Source of the DNA: Nemertoderma westbladi
Taxonomy: Eukaryota > Xenacoelomorpha > Nemertodermatida > Nemertodermatidae
Assembly (NCBI GenBank): GCA_032718475.1
Contig: JAUCBJ010005909.1
Coordinates: 1 to 43,856, forward strand
Length of the DNA stretch: 43,856 bases
Reading direction: 5' to 3'
The notes under the pieces are model-generated. The model was not told the DNA's origin. It worked only from the letters and a program-made list of their open reading frames with translations, and ran no database searches. Below, piece after piece: positions 1-8,647 of the stretch. The translations under genes were made by a program, and so were the position numbers. How positions within the stretch are numbered: position 1 is the stretch's first letter; each line of letters opens with the position of its first letter.

Positions 1-325
1 AAAAATCTATATCAACGAATTTCTCGCGAATTGGCCTCGATTTAGGACAGGTTATTAGCACATGTTCCTCGTTCATGTACTGACTTCCTACTACTGACTT
101 GTACTATGCTTCACAGAAACGGTTAGAAAACATCAAGCATCGATTACCACTACCAATCAAAATCACATTTTAACAATCAAAAACACGAAACCACAATAAA
201 AAACCACAATCACAGTTACAAAAGGTTTCACGGTGCATTTTCTGTAAATAAAATCATTACTCATCATACTGTCACATTATAGGTAACATCCCTGAGCGCA
301 AAAGTATATTACAAAAACAAAAACT

Positions 326-560
326 TTGCTTCATATGCATAGGAAATGATCACCAAACTAGCGATTATCGACGAAAAACCCTTGCTCTAAATGTAAGCAG
401 ATAGGCCACCACACGTCAATATGTTATAAGGGAATGGAAAACCATAAATCCAAGACAGTGCATGTCGCCATGGTGACACGAAAACCAGAAGATGACTACT
501 CGACTTCTAACAATGTTGATGTACTTCCAGACACTGTAATGCACTTCGCACAACCTGCAG
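326..560 (+). pseudogene. BEL/Pao-type gag zinc-knuckle remnant
   Basis: This is a decayed piece of retrotransposon Gag, the nucleic-acid-binding part. Near 328 one frame reads CFICIGNDHQTSDY, a CCHC knuckle (C-x2-C-x4-H-x4-C) whose last Cys is now Tyr. At 383-424 a shifted frame reads CSKCKQIGHHTSIC, a complete C-x2-C-x4-H-x4-C knuckle. Two knuckles in this order, the second ending HHTSIC, are typical of BEL/Pao Gag. The frame change between them, the lost Cys and stop codons soon after show it is dead. It shares strand and family with the integrase-end remnant at 805-1212. No LTR was found at the left edge, and 1-325 shows nothing I can assign. Confidence 0.6.
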
Positions 561-804
561 TAAGTAGTAAACAATAAACATATGAATGTAACCTCTACCA
601 ACCAAACATGTGATAAACAATCAAAAAACCTATACAAATAATTGGGGATACAAAAACATACAGGAAGTCATGGTAATGAAAACTTTTGTAGACTTATCAA
701 TCACATGACATTTCAATATTGAGATATATCCTACAGCTTACGGGTTCAATGAGAGATGTTTAGGATCTACACAGGTAGGCATCTTAAAGATAAATTTATG
801 AAAA

Positions 805-1212
805 CTGATAGGAAGAGCTGTTTTGACAGATGAATAGTTTCAAACAGTACTAACTTCGTTGGAAGCTTCTGTAAACAGCCATCCACTAACGTACATTTCA
901 TCAGGTAGTAATGATACTATCGATAACACCTAGCCATTTTCATGTTGGGCGATGGGTATATGCACTTCCATCACCTAACGTAAAATTGCTCAATTTAGCA
1001 TTAACCAAGTCAAACCTCATTAACAGAACTCGCTATCAGGAAATAGCCTCCAACTTTTTCTACACTTCCAACTGAAGTTTGAGAGAAGATTATTTACGCG
1101 ATTTGAGATATCGGCATAAAGTCAATAATCGTTCCGCAACATCACCTTTACTTCCATCAGTAGGAGATGTCTGTTTCTTATATGATCCAAAATTACCTCG
1201 ATGTTGATGGTA
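805..1212 (+). pseudogene. BEL/Pao-type integrase C-terminal (DUF5641-like) remnant
   Basis: This is the last part of a BEL/Pao Pol polyprotein in three frames. Near 811 the reading is GRAVLTDE, a stop, then LEASVNSHPLTYISSGS, the conserved end of the BEL/Pao integrase core. A shifted frame continues with HVGRWVYALPSPNV. From about 1087 comes YLRDLRYRH and then PSVGDVCFLYDPKLPR, which matches the pattern of the DUF5641 domain that follows these integrases. Stops and at least two frame changes make it non-functional. Protease, RT, RNase H and most of the integrase are missing between this piece and the gag knuckles only 250 bases upstream. The element is cut off near 1243 by the tail of a minus-strand LINE. 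Confidence 0.65.
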
Positions 1213-1569
1213 GTTATGCCAAGTCATGGAATTGGTCAAGTGTGATAAGATAAGATAAGATATTTATTTCCATAAACAAAAAACGAGACAAATTGCATAA
1301 ACAAAAAAAGACGAAATGTTGTCCTATTACTAAACAAAAATTATGTCTGGGGACCATAACCGCTGCCATAAAATGAACACACCAAGGAATATTAGAACCA
1401 GTTAGTAAATAACTCATAATCAACTTGAAAAAAAAAATTAATTTAACTTTTGGTAATGACGGAAATATCGTGGCAGGTATAAAATTATTTATTATCTTTG
1501 TTTAGCATAAAGTAGTTTATGGCAGGAGGACAGTATAATAGCTTAGCTAGTGGTTTACTGTCCCCCTGT

Positions 1570-1609
1570 TGGGGGTGGGGGGGGGGGGGGGGGGTGGGGG
1601 GTGGGTTGC
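1570..1609. repeat. G-tract
   Basis: A nearly pure run of G interrupted by single T bases lies on the plus strand, after a short CCCCC/GGGGG inverted pair. It could form G-quadruplex structures. Runs like this are also common places for assembly or sequencing errors. A second pure G run lies at 13302-13321. Confidence 0.8.
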
Positions 1610-1832
1610 TGCTACGATTAATGTTAAAATATTTAATTGAAAGTATGAAACGTTAATAAATAATATTAATAACATTTAGCTGTCGGGTCGGTGTGATCAA
1701 CAATGTATTATTTTTACGGAAGCTGAATTTGTATTGCTACCTCAATATTGACAAATGTTATATAGATTATGACAAAAATATAATACTTATTTCCTTATTA
1801 TTACTATCTATTTTCCAGGTTGAATAAAAATT

Positions 1833-2330
1833 CTAAAGTTCTGAGTGAAGGTTAAGTAACAAATCTTTTATTTTTTTCAAAAAGATCGGTTTACTTGTAA
1901 TTTTTCTAATAGTGGGGTTTAGGTTATTCCAAATCAGTGGACCTTGCAATGCAAGAGACTGATGGGCTACATTAAGACGCACAAGGGGAAGTATAAATGA
2001 TCCTGATGCTGATGAACGTGTGTTGTACGAATGGATTGAGGAAAATTTCCTAAAAAGATGGGTTAATGAAGATTTGGCATTATTATGAATATCAAACATC
2101 AATTTACAAACTTGGTATTTATATAATTGTTCTAATGGGAGTATTCTTGGGCGTTGATATATGGGTAATGACGAGGCTTGATAATGACTGAATGTCATAA
2201 CTCGTATCATTTTATTTATTTTTATCCTAATTGGACTACTAATAGATGTATATGTACTTCCCCAAACAATTAGTCCATACTGTATACACCATGTCCCAGA
2301 ATAGTGTCGGAATTCAGTGACGCAGGTCAC
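1833..2330 (-). pseudogene. LINE ORF2 C-terminal fragment
   Basis: An open frame of about 165 codons matches the extreme C-terminus of CR1/L2-like LINE polyproteins, downstream of the RT catalytic core. Recognisable blocks are YGLIVWGS, INKMIRVMTFSHY, IHSYNTRSS and GPLIWNNL, followed by a short basic end. This region is thought to act as the RT thumb and connection. No catalytic FADD/YADD block is present, so this is a 5'-truncated copy. It resembles the decayed LINE at 23572-24046, whose matching blocks are INK/VNKML..SFSHY, IHSYGTRS and GPAQWNSLP. The two belong to related but not identical families. Confidence 0.75.
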
Positions 2331-2441
2331 CCCCCCTAATTGTTCTAAAAATCTTAATCAGATTGCCGACCGACCACTGACTGGGTGCGCCAGAATTTTT
2401 ATTTTAGCTTTCAATCTTTAGTTTTTTGACACGCCGGGAGC

Positions 2442-3191
2442 TTGGGCGAGTTTCTGGGGGAGGAACTGGGATGGACGGAGGGATCACTGAAACAGTCGAC
2501 ATTGGGATTGCAAGTGATGCCCATACCAGGTGGCTCTGAGGGCGATTTTGCAAGGAAGAGACCAAGGGAGCAGGAGGTGTGGAAGGTTCTGGGTGGAAAC
2601 CGAGGCAGAGGGGGGCATATTGGATCTACCGGGCTACCGGGTCCGGATCCACTCCCAGCGAGGGAGGAGGATGACGGCGAGTTCGGGGAGATGCCACCCA
2701 TTGAGAGTATCGGCCACTCAGATACGGACTGGGTGGGCGGGAGAGTGGTGACGGCCAGCGGGGCAAGAGCCTTCTGGGATAAACCCGGCAAGCAGGCCTG
2801 GGTGCACAAGGAGCCGGCGATGGATTTCGCGGGAGGCATGATCAGGCTGGGCGAGCAGCCAGGAATGGCACCAGGGGTAGTGTTTGGGGAGATGATGCCG
2901 AGGGCGGAGGAGAATGGGGAGTATCGGTATGGGGATAGAAAAGAGTGGACGGCGAGGTGTCCGGAGAGATGTCCGGAACAAACACCGGTCAGGTTAAGAG
3001 GCATACCAGTGGGGAGGAGGTCGAGTAAGAAGACAAGGTGGAAAGGGAGAGGATGTGGGAAGATTAGACCAGGGGCAGAGAAGCCCATGATGAAACGTGA
3101 CATAGGAGGCAGGAAAGTGCGAGAGGGCGTGTTGTACATGCATAAGGGGGTGGTAGAGTGCGAAGGGGCATTAAATGGTAAGGGGCATTAA
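2442..3191 (+). CDS. Unassigned 249-codon open frame in purine-rich DNA
   Basis: I do not recognise this protein. The frame is open for 249 codons and rich in Gly, Arg, Glu and Pro, with no hydrophobic segment, signal peptide or domain motif that I can identify. Against its being a gene, the opposite strand is also open for 242 codons over almost the same stretch, and shorter frames overlap both. That is what a GC-rich, strand-biased repeat tends to give. It ends in a 16-base tandem duplication near 3175-3200. It could be the gag-like region of an unrecognised element whose LTR-like end lies at 4871-5350, but that is only an inference from position. Confidence 0.2.
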   Translation: MGEFLGEELGWTEGSLKQSTLGLQVMPIPGGSEGDFARKRPREQEVWKVLGGNRGRGGHIGSTGLPGPDPLPAREEDDGEFGEMPPIESIGHSDTDWVGGRVVTASGARAFWDKPGKQAWVHKEPAMDFAGGMIRLGEQPGMAPGVVFGEMMPRAEENGEYRYGDRKEWTARCPERCPEQTPVRLRGIPVGRRSSKKTRWKGRGCGKIRPGAEKPMMKRDIGGRKVREGVLYMHKGVVECEGALNGKGH

Positions 3192-3726
3192 ATGGTAAGC
3201 CATTACATGTACCAAAGGATGACCGGGGGTCATTGGGGGCTTTAATGCCAGCGCACATATTAAGGGGGAGGCCAGCAGAGGTGGCATGTACCATTAAGGA
3301 TGACATGAGGGGCGGCATTCTGCCGCCAAATGACAAGATGAAGGGTGGCACTTTGCCGCCAGGGGACGACCACAAGGAGATTAATAACATGACTGAAAGA
3401 CCCGACTTAAGGGTGAAGGAGTAGGGAAGGTCAATTCCAAAAGAGTTGGAATTGAGAAGAAGAGTGGGGCGAAGATTTAGAGGACCTATAGGGGGGCAGT
3501 GGGATAATTGCCTGCTGGAAGAATTGCCCTTAGGTTGTTGAGTCGTCCAATATGTAATATGTTGGACTGGGGGGGTGGGAATGAGGGCAAGATGCCCTTC
3601 CCACACATAAAATAAAAAATATAAATAATAAATAACAGGCAAATAATAAATAAGTAGTAAGATAGTAGAAAGTAATAGTAGTAGATAGTACGTAGCAGTA
3701 CGTAGTAGGGTAGACAGTACCGTAGA

Positions 3727-4000
3727 GGTTGTGGGCACCAAAAGTGCCACGTAGTAAGAGAGTAGAGGTTATGGTATGTAGGTATACCATAGAAGTAGTA
3801 GCAGAGGGGTTGTGGGCACCTAAAGCGCCACGTAGTAAGAGAGTGAAGGGTATGGTATGTAGGTATACCATAGTAGCAGTATTAGGGTACATTGTACCAT
3901 AGAAGTTAGAAGTTGTGGGCACCGAGAGCGCCACGTAGTAAGAAAGTAAAGGGTATGTAGGCATAGCATAGTAGTAGTAGGGCACATAGTAAGAAAGAAG
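3727..4000 (+). repeat. Three imperfect tandem copies, about 80-100 bp
   Basis: The block GTTGTGGGCACC followed by GCCACGTAGTAAGA starts near 3727, 3808 and 3911, giving spacings of about 81 and 103 bases. Each copy ends in a short palindrome containing GGTATACCATA or a relative. The copies differ by small insertions and substitutions, so this is an old local duplication inside the purine-rich block. Confidence 0.7.
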
Positions 4001-4454
4001 TAGGAAGGTAGATAGGATGATAGCACAGACAGGGGGCAGCATAGATAAAATTGAAATAAAACTAAGAAAAATTGGCACTTTGGGGTGGTAGAACACAGAA
4101 CATAGGACATTGTGGAGCAGTGGGGATGGGCCAGCTCATGGGGCTCATGGGGATTGGGGACCACTTGACTACGATTTGACGAGACTTTGGACGGATCTCA
4201 CTGGCATGGTGCACACATGCATGAGACCCGATGAGAGAAAGGAGAGTGAGAACAAAGGTGGGTTGAGTACGAGAGAAGTATGGAGGGGAGGTTTTGACAT
4301 GTGTGGAAGTGAGAGGAGTGCAATTCAAGTATGGGGAGCGAGCAGTAAGAGAGAGAGTAAGGGACAGAGAGGTCCGAGAGTAAGGTTGAAGTGAGGTTGT
4401 AAAAAAAATCGAGTGGAGAGAAAGCACAATTGTCTCAAACAGAGACACCAGATA

Positions 4455-4488
4455 CCTTGGTGCAACATAGCTCACGATTGCACCAAGG
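4455..4488. repeat. Perfect 11-bp inverted repeat (hairpin)
   Basis: CCTTGGTGCAA at 4455-4465 is followed after 12 bases by its exact reverse complement at 4478-4488. It lies between the purine-rich block and the larger inverted repeat at 4587-4703. A role as RNA structure in an element is possible but unproven. Confidence 0.7.
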
Positions 4489-4586
4489 AGGGGTAGTAAT
4501 AACATACCCAGGGGGGTTGGTCTGGAAAACCGACCCCGAGAAAAGAACTCCACCCCACGCCCGATATTAGATTGGGTTCCAGTGGA

Positions 4587-4703
4587 ATTGAAGCGCACTT
4601 AAGGTTAATGCTATATTCTCACTGGGAAGATAGCATGGGGGGAGTGTAAGCGGCTATCAATTCCACGGTGCGATAATAGCCTCAACCTTAAGTGCGCTTC
4701 AAT
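4587..4703. repeat. Perfect 20-bp inverted repeat, 77-bp spacer
   Basis: The arm at 4587-4606 (ATTGAAGCGCACTTAAGGTT) is exactly reverse-complemented at 4684-4703. A second nested pair, TGGAATTG at 4583-4590 and CAATTCCA at 4658-4665, lies inside. It could be the ends of a very small MITE-like insertion or a structured RNA segment. No target duplication is evident. Confidence 0.7.
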
Positions 4704-4870
4704 GCGCTTCATTACCCACCAGAAAATGGGACCAGTGGCATATCACCAATAAGTTGGGGATACGAGATTACCAATATTAATCTCGCCTCATAACCAACAT
4801 TGGGGAGGGGGCGACACTAGCCCTAAAGCCACAGAGAGAGGTGAGAGGTCAAACCACCTCAGAAGGAATA

Positions 4871-5350
4871 CAGCTAGTAGAGGCTAGCAGCGGGGGGAAA
4901 CACTCACAGGGAGTGCCAAAGTGACAATTAGTATATTAGCCAATAGTGGGGAGGGAAGCACGTGATTAGAGATAGGAAAGCATCCACTGGGTACAGAGGG
5001 CCAAGAACAGTAAGAGGTGAAATCAATATCCTTGTGTGTTAATCATATATATTATTCTGCACTACTGATTTACCGGTCAGTTCATTAGTTATTCAGTTGC
5101 AGACCGGTCATAGTTTATGACCGTCACTGCCACTAACAACAGCAATTAATCTGTGTATTTTCTTCTATTATATCTGTGTCATTACTGATTTACCGATTTA
5201 CCGATTGTGTTATTATCGTTTGGATTATCAATATTGAGAAACAGAAACTCTATTGTTTTCCCCAACGGCCTTCGGCCAAAGCGACTTAGTATAACTGCCC
5301 AGCAGAACGGTGACGCGTACAAATCTAACCCGGTCGGGATCTTAGGATCC
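4871..5350 (+). mobile_element. LTR-like dispersed repeat, copy 1
   Basis: This stretch aligns over its whole length, with gaps, to the reverse complement of 19681-20106. Shared blocks in order are GAGGCTAGC, CAGGGAGTGCCAA, ATTAGCCAAT-GTGGGG, a GCATCCA/GTATCCA block, TTCAGTTG, GACCGTCA, TATTATCG, CGGCCTNCGGCC, GACGCGTAC and a CCGGT-GGGAT block. Its length, lack of coding capacity and GC-rich hairpin near the right side suggest an LTR or solo LTR. The ends are not sharp enough to call TG...CA termini. An unconvincing 29-codon frame begins at 5418 just downstream. Confidence 0.6.
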
Positions 5351-5499
5351 CGTCACAAGGAATGTCCACGACGCATAAAGGAACCCGCATTATCTTCGCC
5401 CACGCCCATTTGGAAGCATGACCCAATTGCCTGATTACGCCCAAGCCAGAGGAGGTAAGACTTTGTTCGACGCCTTTGCCCGCCGTAAGTTCCTTAGAT

Positions 5500-7400
5500 C
5501 AGGGTGAAGTGTGACGCCATCCTGGGACACCGTAAAATTTAGGACCGAATATCTCAGATTCAGACAGAAAAACCCCGGTCAACCTGTATCTCTTACAGGT
5601 GCGAGCTGATGCTGTTTATCAGGTACAAATATTCGTACTAGGTACAAATAGCACGCTCTATAATTTGGTGATTTGCCATACTAGCGGTACAGTACTGGTT
5701 AGCCCTGTAGGCCTTGCAGTTTGACTGATCTGTCTGAGTCCAAAGTATTTGATCAGGCAAGGGGGCAGCTTTCTGCTACCGGCATGCATTTTGGCTAAGG
5801 AAGGTTTACTAACAATCTACCACATACTAATAGGTATTTACTGCAGACCACCGCGGTAACAAAATTCTAGAATCAATTACATACCAGATCAGCTAGGCAT
5901 AGGCAGGCTGCTAGGCAGGTAGTAAATTAACACCCTATTTCCTTATCTCACAATCAGAATCTGGTATCAGTGCCGATCACGGGCATAGTTACTAACACCG
6001 TAATTGCCCGACTGAGTTGTGAATATAGGAGGAGAGAGTCCTTTTGACGTCAGTTTGTACGTATTGCACCTACAGCGTGCGACTAGCTTATTCAAGTAGC
6101 TAGCGCCCAGTATTTGTTATTTTGTTAAAATCACCAAGCCCTAGTATAACAGCGGTAAACCAAAATTGTTTTATCATAACATTCAAGAAGCTAGGGCCCG
6201 GTATTTGTTATTTTGTTAAAATCACCAAAACCTAGTATAACAGCAGTACACCAAAATTGTTTTATCATAACACACACACACACGCGTCTTGAGATTTACT
6301 GATTTACAGTAGGAGTATTATTATTTGTAGAGATATTTGGTATTTGTTATTAATCAGGCACCCTTTTTGACGGATTTTTCTGTTGGCAGTATTGTTTCTT
6401 TCGCTAGTGTCGGTTGAACCGCTACCTCGTATTATACCCATATAAATCACACCGCGGCAAGTCCAGTTAGTCCATTTAGGTCCTTTAGCGTTAGTTAGGA
6501 TTCGCTACGCGGGGATTGTTTTCCAGTGAGTTTGGTATGTATCTGTAGACTGTACAGTACATCTGCCTCACCGGTTAGAGGCCGGGCATCCTATTTGTCT
6601 AGTTAGCCTGGGCAATTGATTCGCCCAAGTATTAGAAGTGACATCAGGTTCACTTCCTCGCCAGTAGTAGTTTGTGTACTTGGTATCTGTTTATTTAGAC
6701 ACCCTGGACTGGGATTTCTTGACAGATACTGTACGAACCCGTGTACACTGCTGGATTCTACCGTAAGGTATTTCGTATGTCGGATTCGGTAGGCGGTATA
6801 CTACTGTACTTTACAGCATTGGATTCAGCGTCTTTAAAAACCTCAAGAGTTAGCCAACAAAGCCACACTATTACTTTTTAAAATAACACAACATTCACCT
6901 GTCCACTCGGAGCCCCCATTCTAATGGCCAATGCAGGTAGACACTGACACATGAAGATGCCTTTCCGTACAAATAATTATTTTAGCACTGTTTATTGGTG
7001 GTGTTTAACCCCTTACCACATAAAACTGATAGTAAGTTTTACACAAATAGAAAATTAACTAGTGCACGTTAATATATCCATGTATGTGAGAAATATTGTT
7101 TTAGTTTAAGATAATTAGATACATTATATTACCTAGTGTTAGTAAGTGATGTGCCAATTAACTAGTGTTATTATTTTGATTAAAAAATAGATAAAAAATA
7201 AATATTATGAAAATATCATTATTTTATGAGTAAATGCTTTGTTGTGGTAATAATCTATAAAATACCATAGTACTGTATAAAAGACCCTTATAGCTGGATA
7301 TTATCAATATGAATAGAATCTGGATATTCTCAGAGAAGTACAGACTTGTAGTCCTATTTAGAAACTTTACTATCCCCCAAACGCATTCTGGCTGACTGAG
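5500..7400. other. No gene seen; non-coding with one tandem duplication
   Basis: Stops are frequent in all frames and no domain or splice-bounded exon was recognised on either strand. The left part (to about 6850) is of mixed composition and may be the internal sequence of the element whose LTR-like end is at 4871-5350. The right part is AT-rich and looks like plain intergenic or intronic DNA. Confidence 0.5.
6090..6271 (+). repeat. 91-bp tandem duplication
   Basis: Two adjacent 91-base units (6090-6180 and 6181-6271) share nearly all positions. Both contain TATTTGTTATTTTGTTAAAA and both end CAAAATTGTTTTATCATAAC. The second unit runs directly into a short CA microsatellite. No coding role is apparent. 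Confidence 0.85.
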
Positions 7401-7409
7401 TCAACTTAC

Positions 7410-7536
7410 AGCTGGGATGGCTCTTATTGATGACATCCTGTTGGCCAAATAGAGACTCCATTCATGAGGATTTGCGTAATCTCCTGGTCCTAGAATTTGT
7501 GTCTTTGCAGCGTAATCACTTTCATACAAAACCCAC
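7410..7536 (-). CDS. Beta-gamma crystallin gene, exon with B motif of third domain
   Basis: This 127-bp exon encodes 42 residues plus one leading base of a split codon. It reads WVLYESDYAAKTQ, then LGPGDYANP, and ends ANRMSSIRAIPA. That is a B-type beta-gamma crystallin Greek key: the W-x-L-Y start, the GxY turn and the final x-N-x-x-S-S strand. The acceptor is TATATTGTAG at 7537-7538 and the donor is a perfect GTAAGT from 7409. The exon needs two bases from the preceding exon, and the exon at 14080-14177 leaves two (TT), giving Leu and the junction CGL-WVLYE. The A motif ahead of it is therefore split over two exons. The exon ends in phase 0. No downstream exon was found in 1-7400, so the gene probably runs past the left edge or into elements that hide it. 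Confidence 0.88.
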
Positions 7537-8182
7537 CTACAATATAATTATTAGATTTATTTGAGATAAATATATATTGAGATGAATATTATTATTGCTA
7601 TGAGCGGAAAGTTTTTTTATATACCCTAATACTCAGTGAGTCTGTAAGCAGCCTTATGATATTTTGCATTGCAGTATGGTGAAGTTAGGAATGTTTAATA
7701 TATCTGTACAAACAAATTAACAGATAAGTTTACTTCCTCTTTAGCGTAATACTGTAAATTATGTTACTCTAATGTCTTGATGAATGTCATAATAATATGT
7801 ATGTATGTATTCATTGATTTAATCAAATAAAATTGATATTTTTAAAATGTTGGCAGTACGTTAGTATGTTATATCCAAGTAAAAATCGGATAATCTGATG
7901 AGTAAAATTGCACAACGAACAGCTAAGCAAAGAAACCAGAAGTATTTTTTGTATTTTCAGCATAAAATTATATTATGATGTTACCATAGTTTAGGATAGT
8001 TTCTCTATAAGTAATTATCTGCACGCTAAACTTCAGACTATGTGGAAGTAGTCTAGGATACGACGGTGTTTTGCAGTAAACGAGCCAGTTAAGGTTAGGT
8101 AACTGTTCTAAATAAACGATACTGCAGTACTGCAGACTTGTCGGCTGCTGTCAAACTTCCAGGGCAGATGCGTCCCGTCCCA

Positions 8183-8572
8183 TCAGCTGCTTTGAGCAGT
8201 AGCGAGTGTTGAGTTGAGTAGGGCTGAAAGTGATGGCAGGGAGTAGGTTTGGGCTGCTTTTTTAATTATGCTCCCAAGACCAATGTAGTCTGATTTTGGA
8301 GGCAAATTGAGAAGGGAAATATGAGTATTAGTTTGGAGACAAATATTAAGAGCAGATTGCACTAGTTGGTTTGGATAATTGAGGATCCTGGTACATGTTC
8401 CTAGTGCAGATCGGTATATTTCCACCATAATGTTAGTTAAAATTTCCACCATAATGCAGTTTAGCAGATTCCTGACAACACTGTTGCCCGCATATCTACC
8501 CAAGTATAGCAAAGATCGCAGTATCTTTCTGTAGTGAATATCCCTGCTAGTTTCCTGCTCCATCTTAGACAT
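8183..8572 (-). CDS. Unassigned 129-codon open frame
   Basis: I do not recognise this frame. It starts just beyond the 3' tail of the RTE-A element and runs away from it on the same strand. It has no membrane segment, signal peptide or catalytic motif, and it contains a short internal duplication (IMVEI twice). It sits inside an intron of the crystallin gene. It may be chance or the remains of an older element. Confidence 0.12.
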   Translation of the reverse strand: MSKMEQETSRDIHYRKILRSLLYLGRYAGNSVVRNLLNCIMVEILTNIMVEIYRSALGTCTRILNYPNQLVQSALNICLQTNTHISLLNLPPKSDYIGLGSIIKKAAQTYSLPSLSALLNSTLATAQSS

Positions 8573-8647
8573 TCCACCTTTGGCGAATTTCGTCCGATAC
8601 TACTACTACTACTACTAGGATCGGCATGCTGCATTGCAGCTGCATTT

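Larger units (their letters stand above)
1243..2330 (-). mobile_element. 5'-truncated LINE with TATC-repeat tail
   Basis: This is a LINE fragment reading right to left. It has the C-terminal RT coding piece (1833-2330), an AT-rich 3' UTR, and a short TATC-repeat tail at about 1243-1258 next to AAATAAAT on the minus strand. Such simple repeat tails are the usual 3' ends of CR1/L2/I-like LINEs. A long G-tract at about 1570-1609 lies in the presumed 3' UTR, so the piece could be two adjacent LINE fragments. No target duplication was recognised. Confidence 0.5.
2440..4430 (+). other. Strand-asymmetric purine-rich block
   Basis: For about 2 kb the plus strand is strikingly rich in G and A and poor in C and T, most strongly at 3540-4060. 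The left part is GC-rich and the right part AG-rich with many GTAGTA units. Small palindromes recur, such as GGCGGCA-TTC-TGCCGCC near 3313 and ATGGTAT/ATACCAT near 3772 and 3856. No RT, transposase or other protein domain can be read in it. It ends in a structured area that leads into an LTR-like repeat. Confidence 0.6.

Noticed and set aside
2411-3139. 242-codon minus-strand frame opposite 2442-3191
   Set aside because: It is Ser/Pro/Leu-rich, mirrors the plus-strand frame in the same GC-rich repeat, and has no domain. Open frames on both strands argue for composition, not a gene.
5418-5507. 29-codon frame MTQLPDYAQARG downstream of the LTR-like repeat
   Set aside because: It is too short, with no homology or continuation, and a GTAAGA donor-like site lies inside it.
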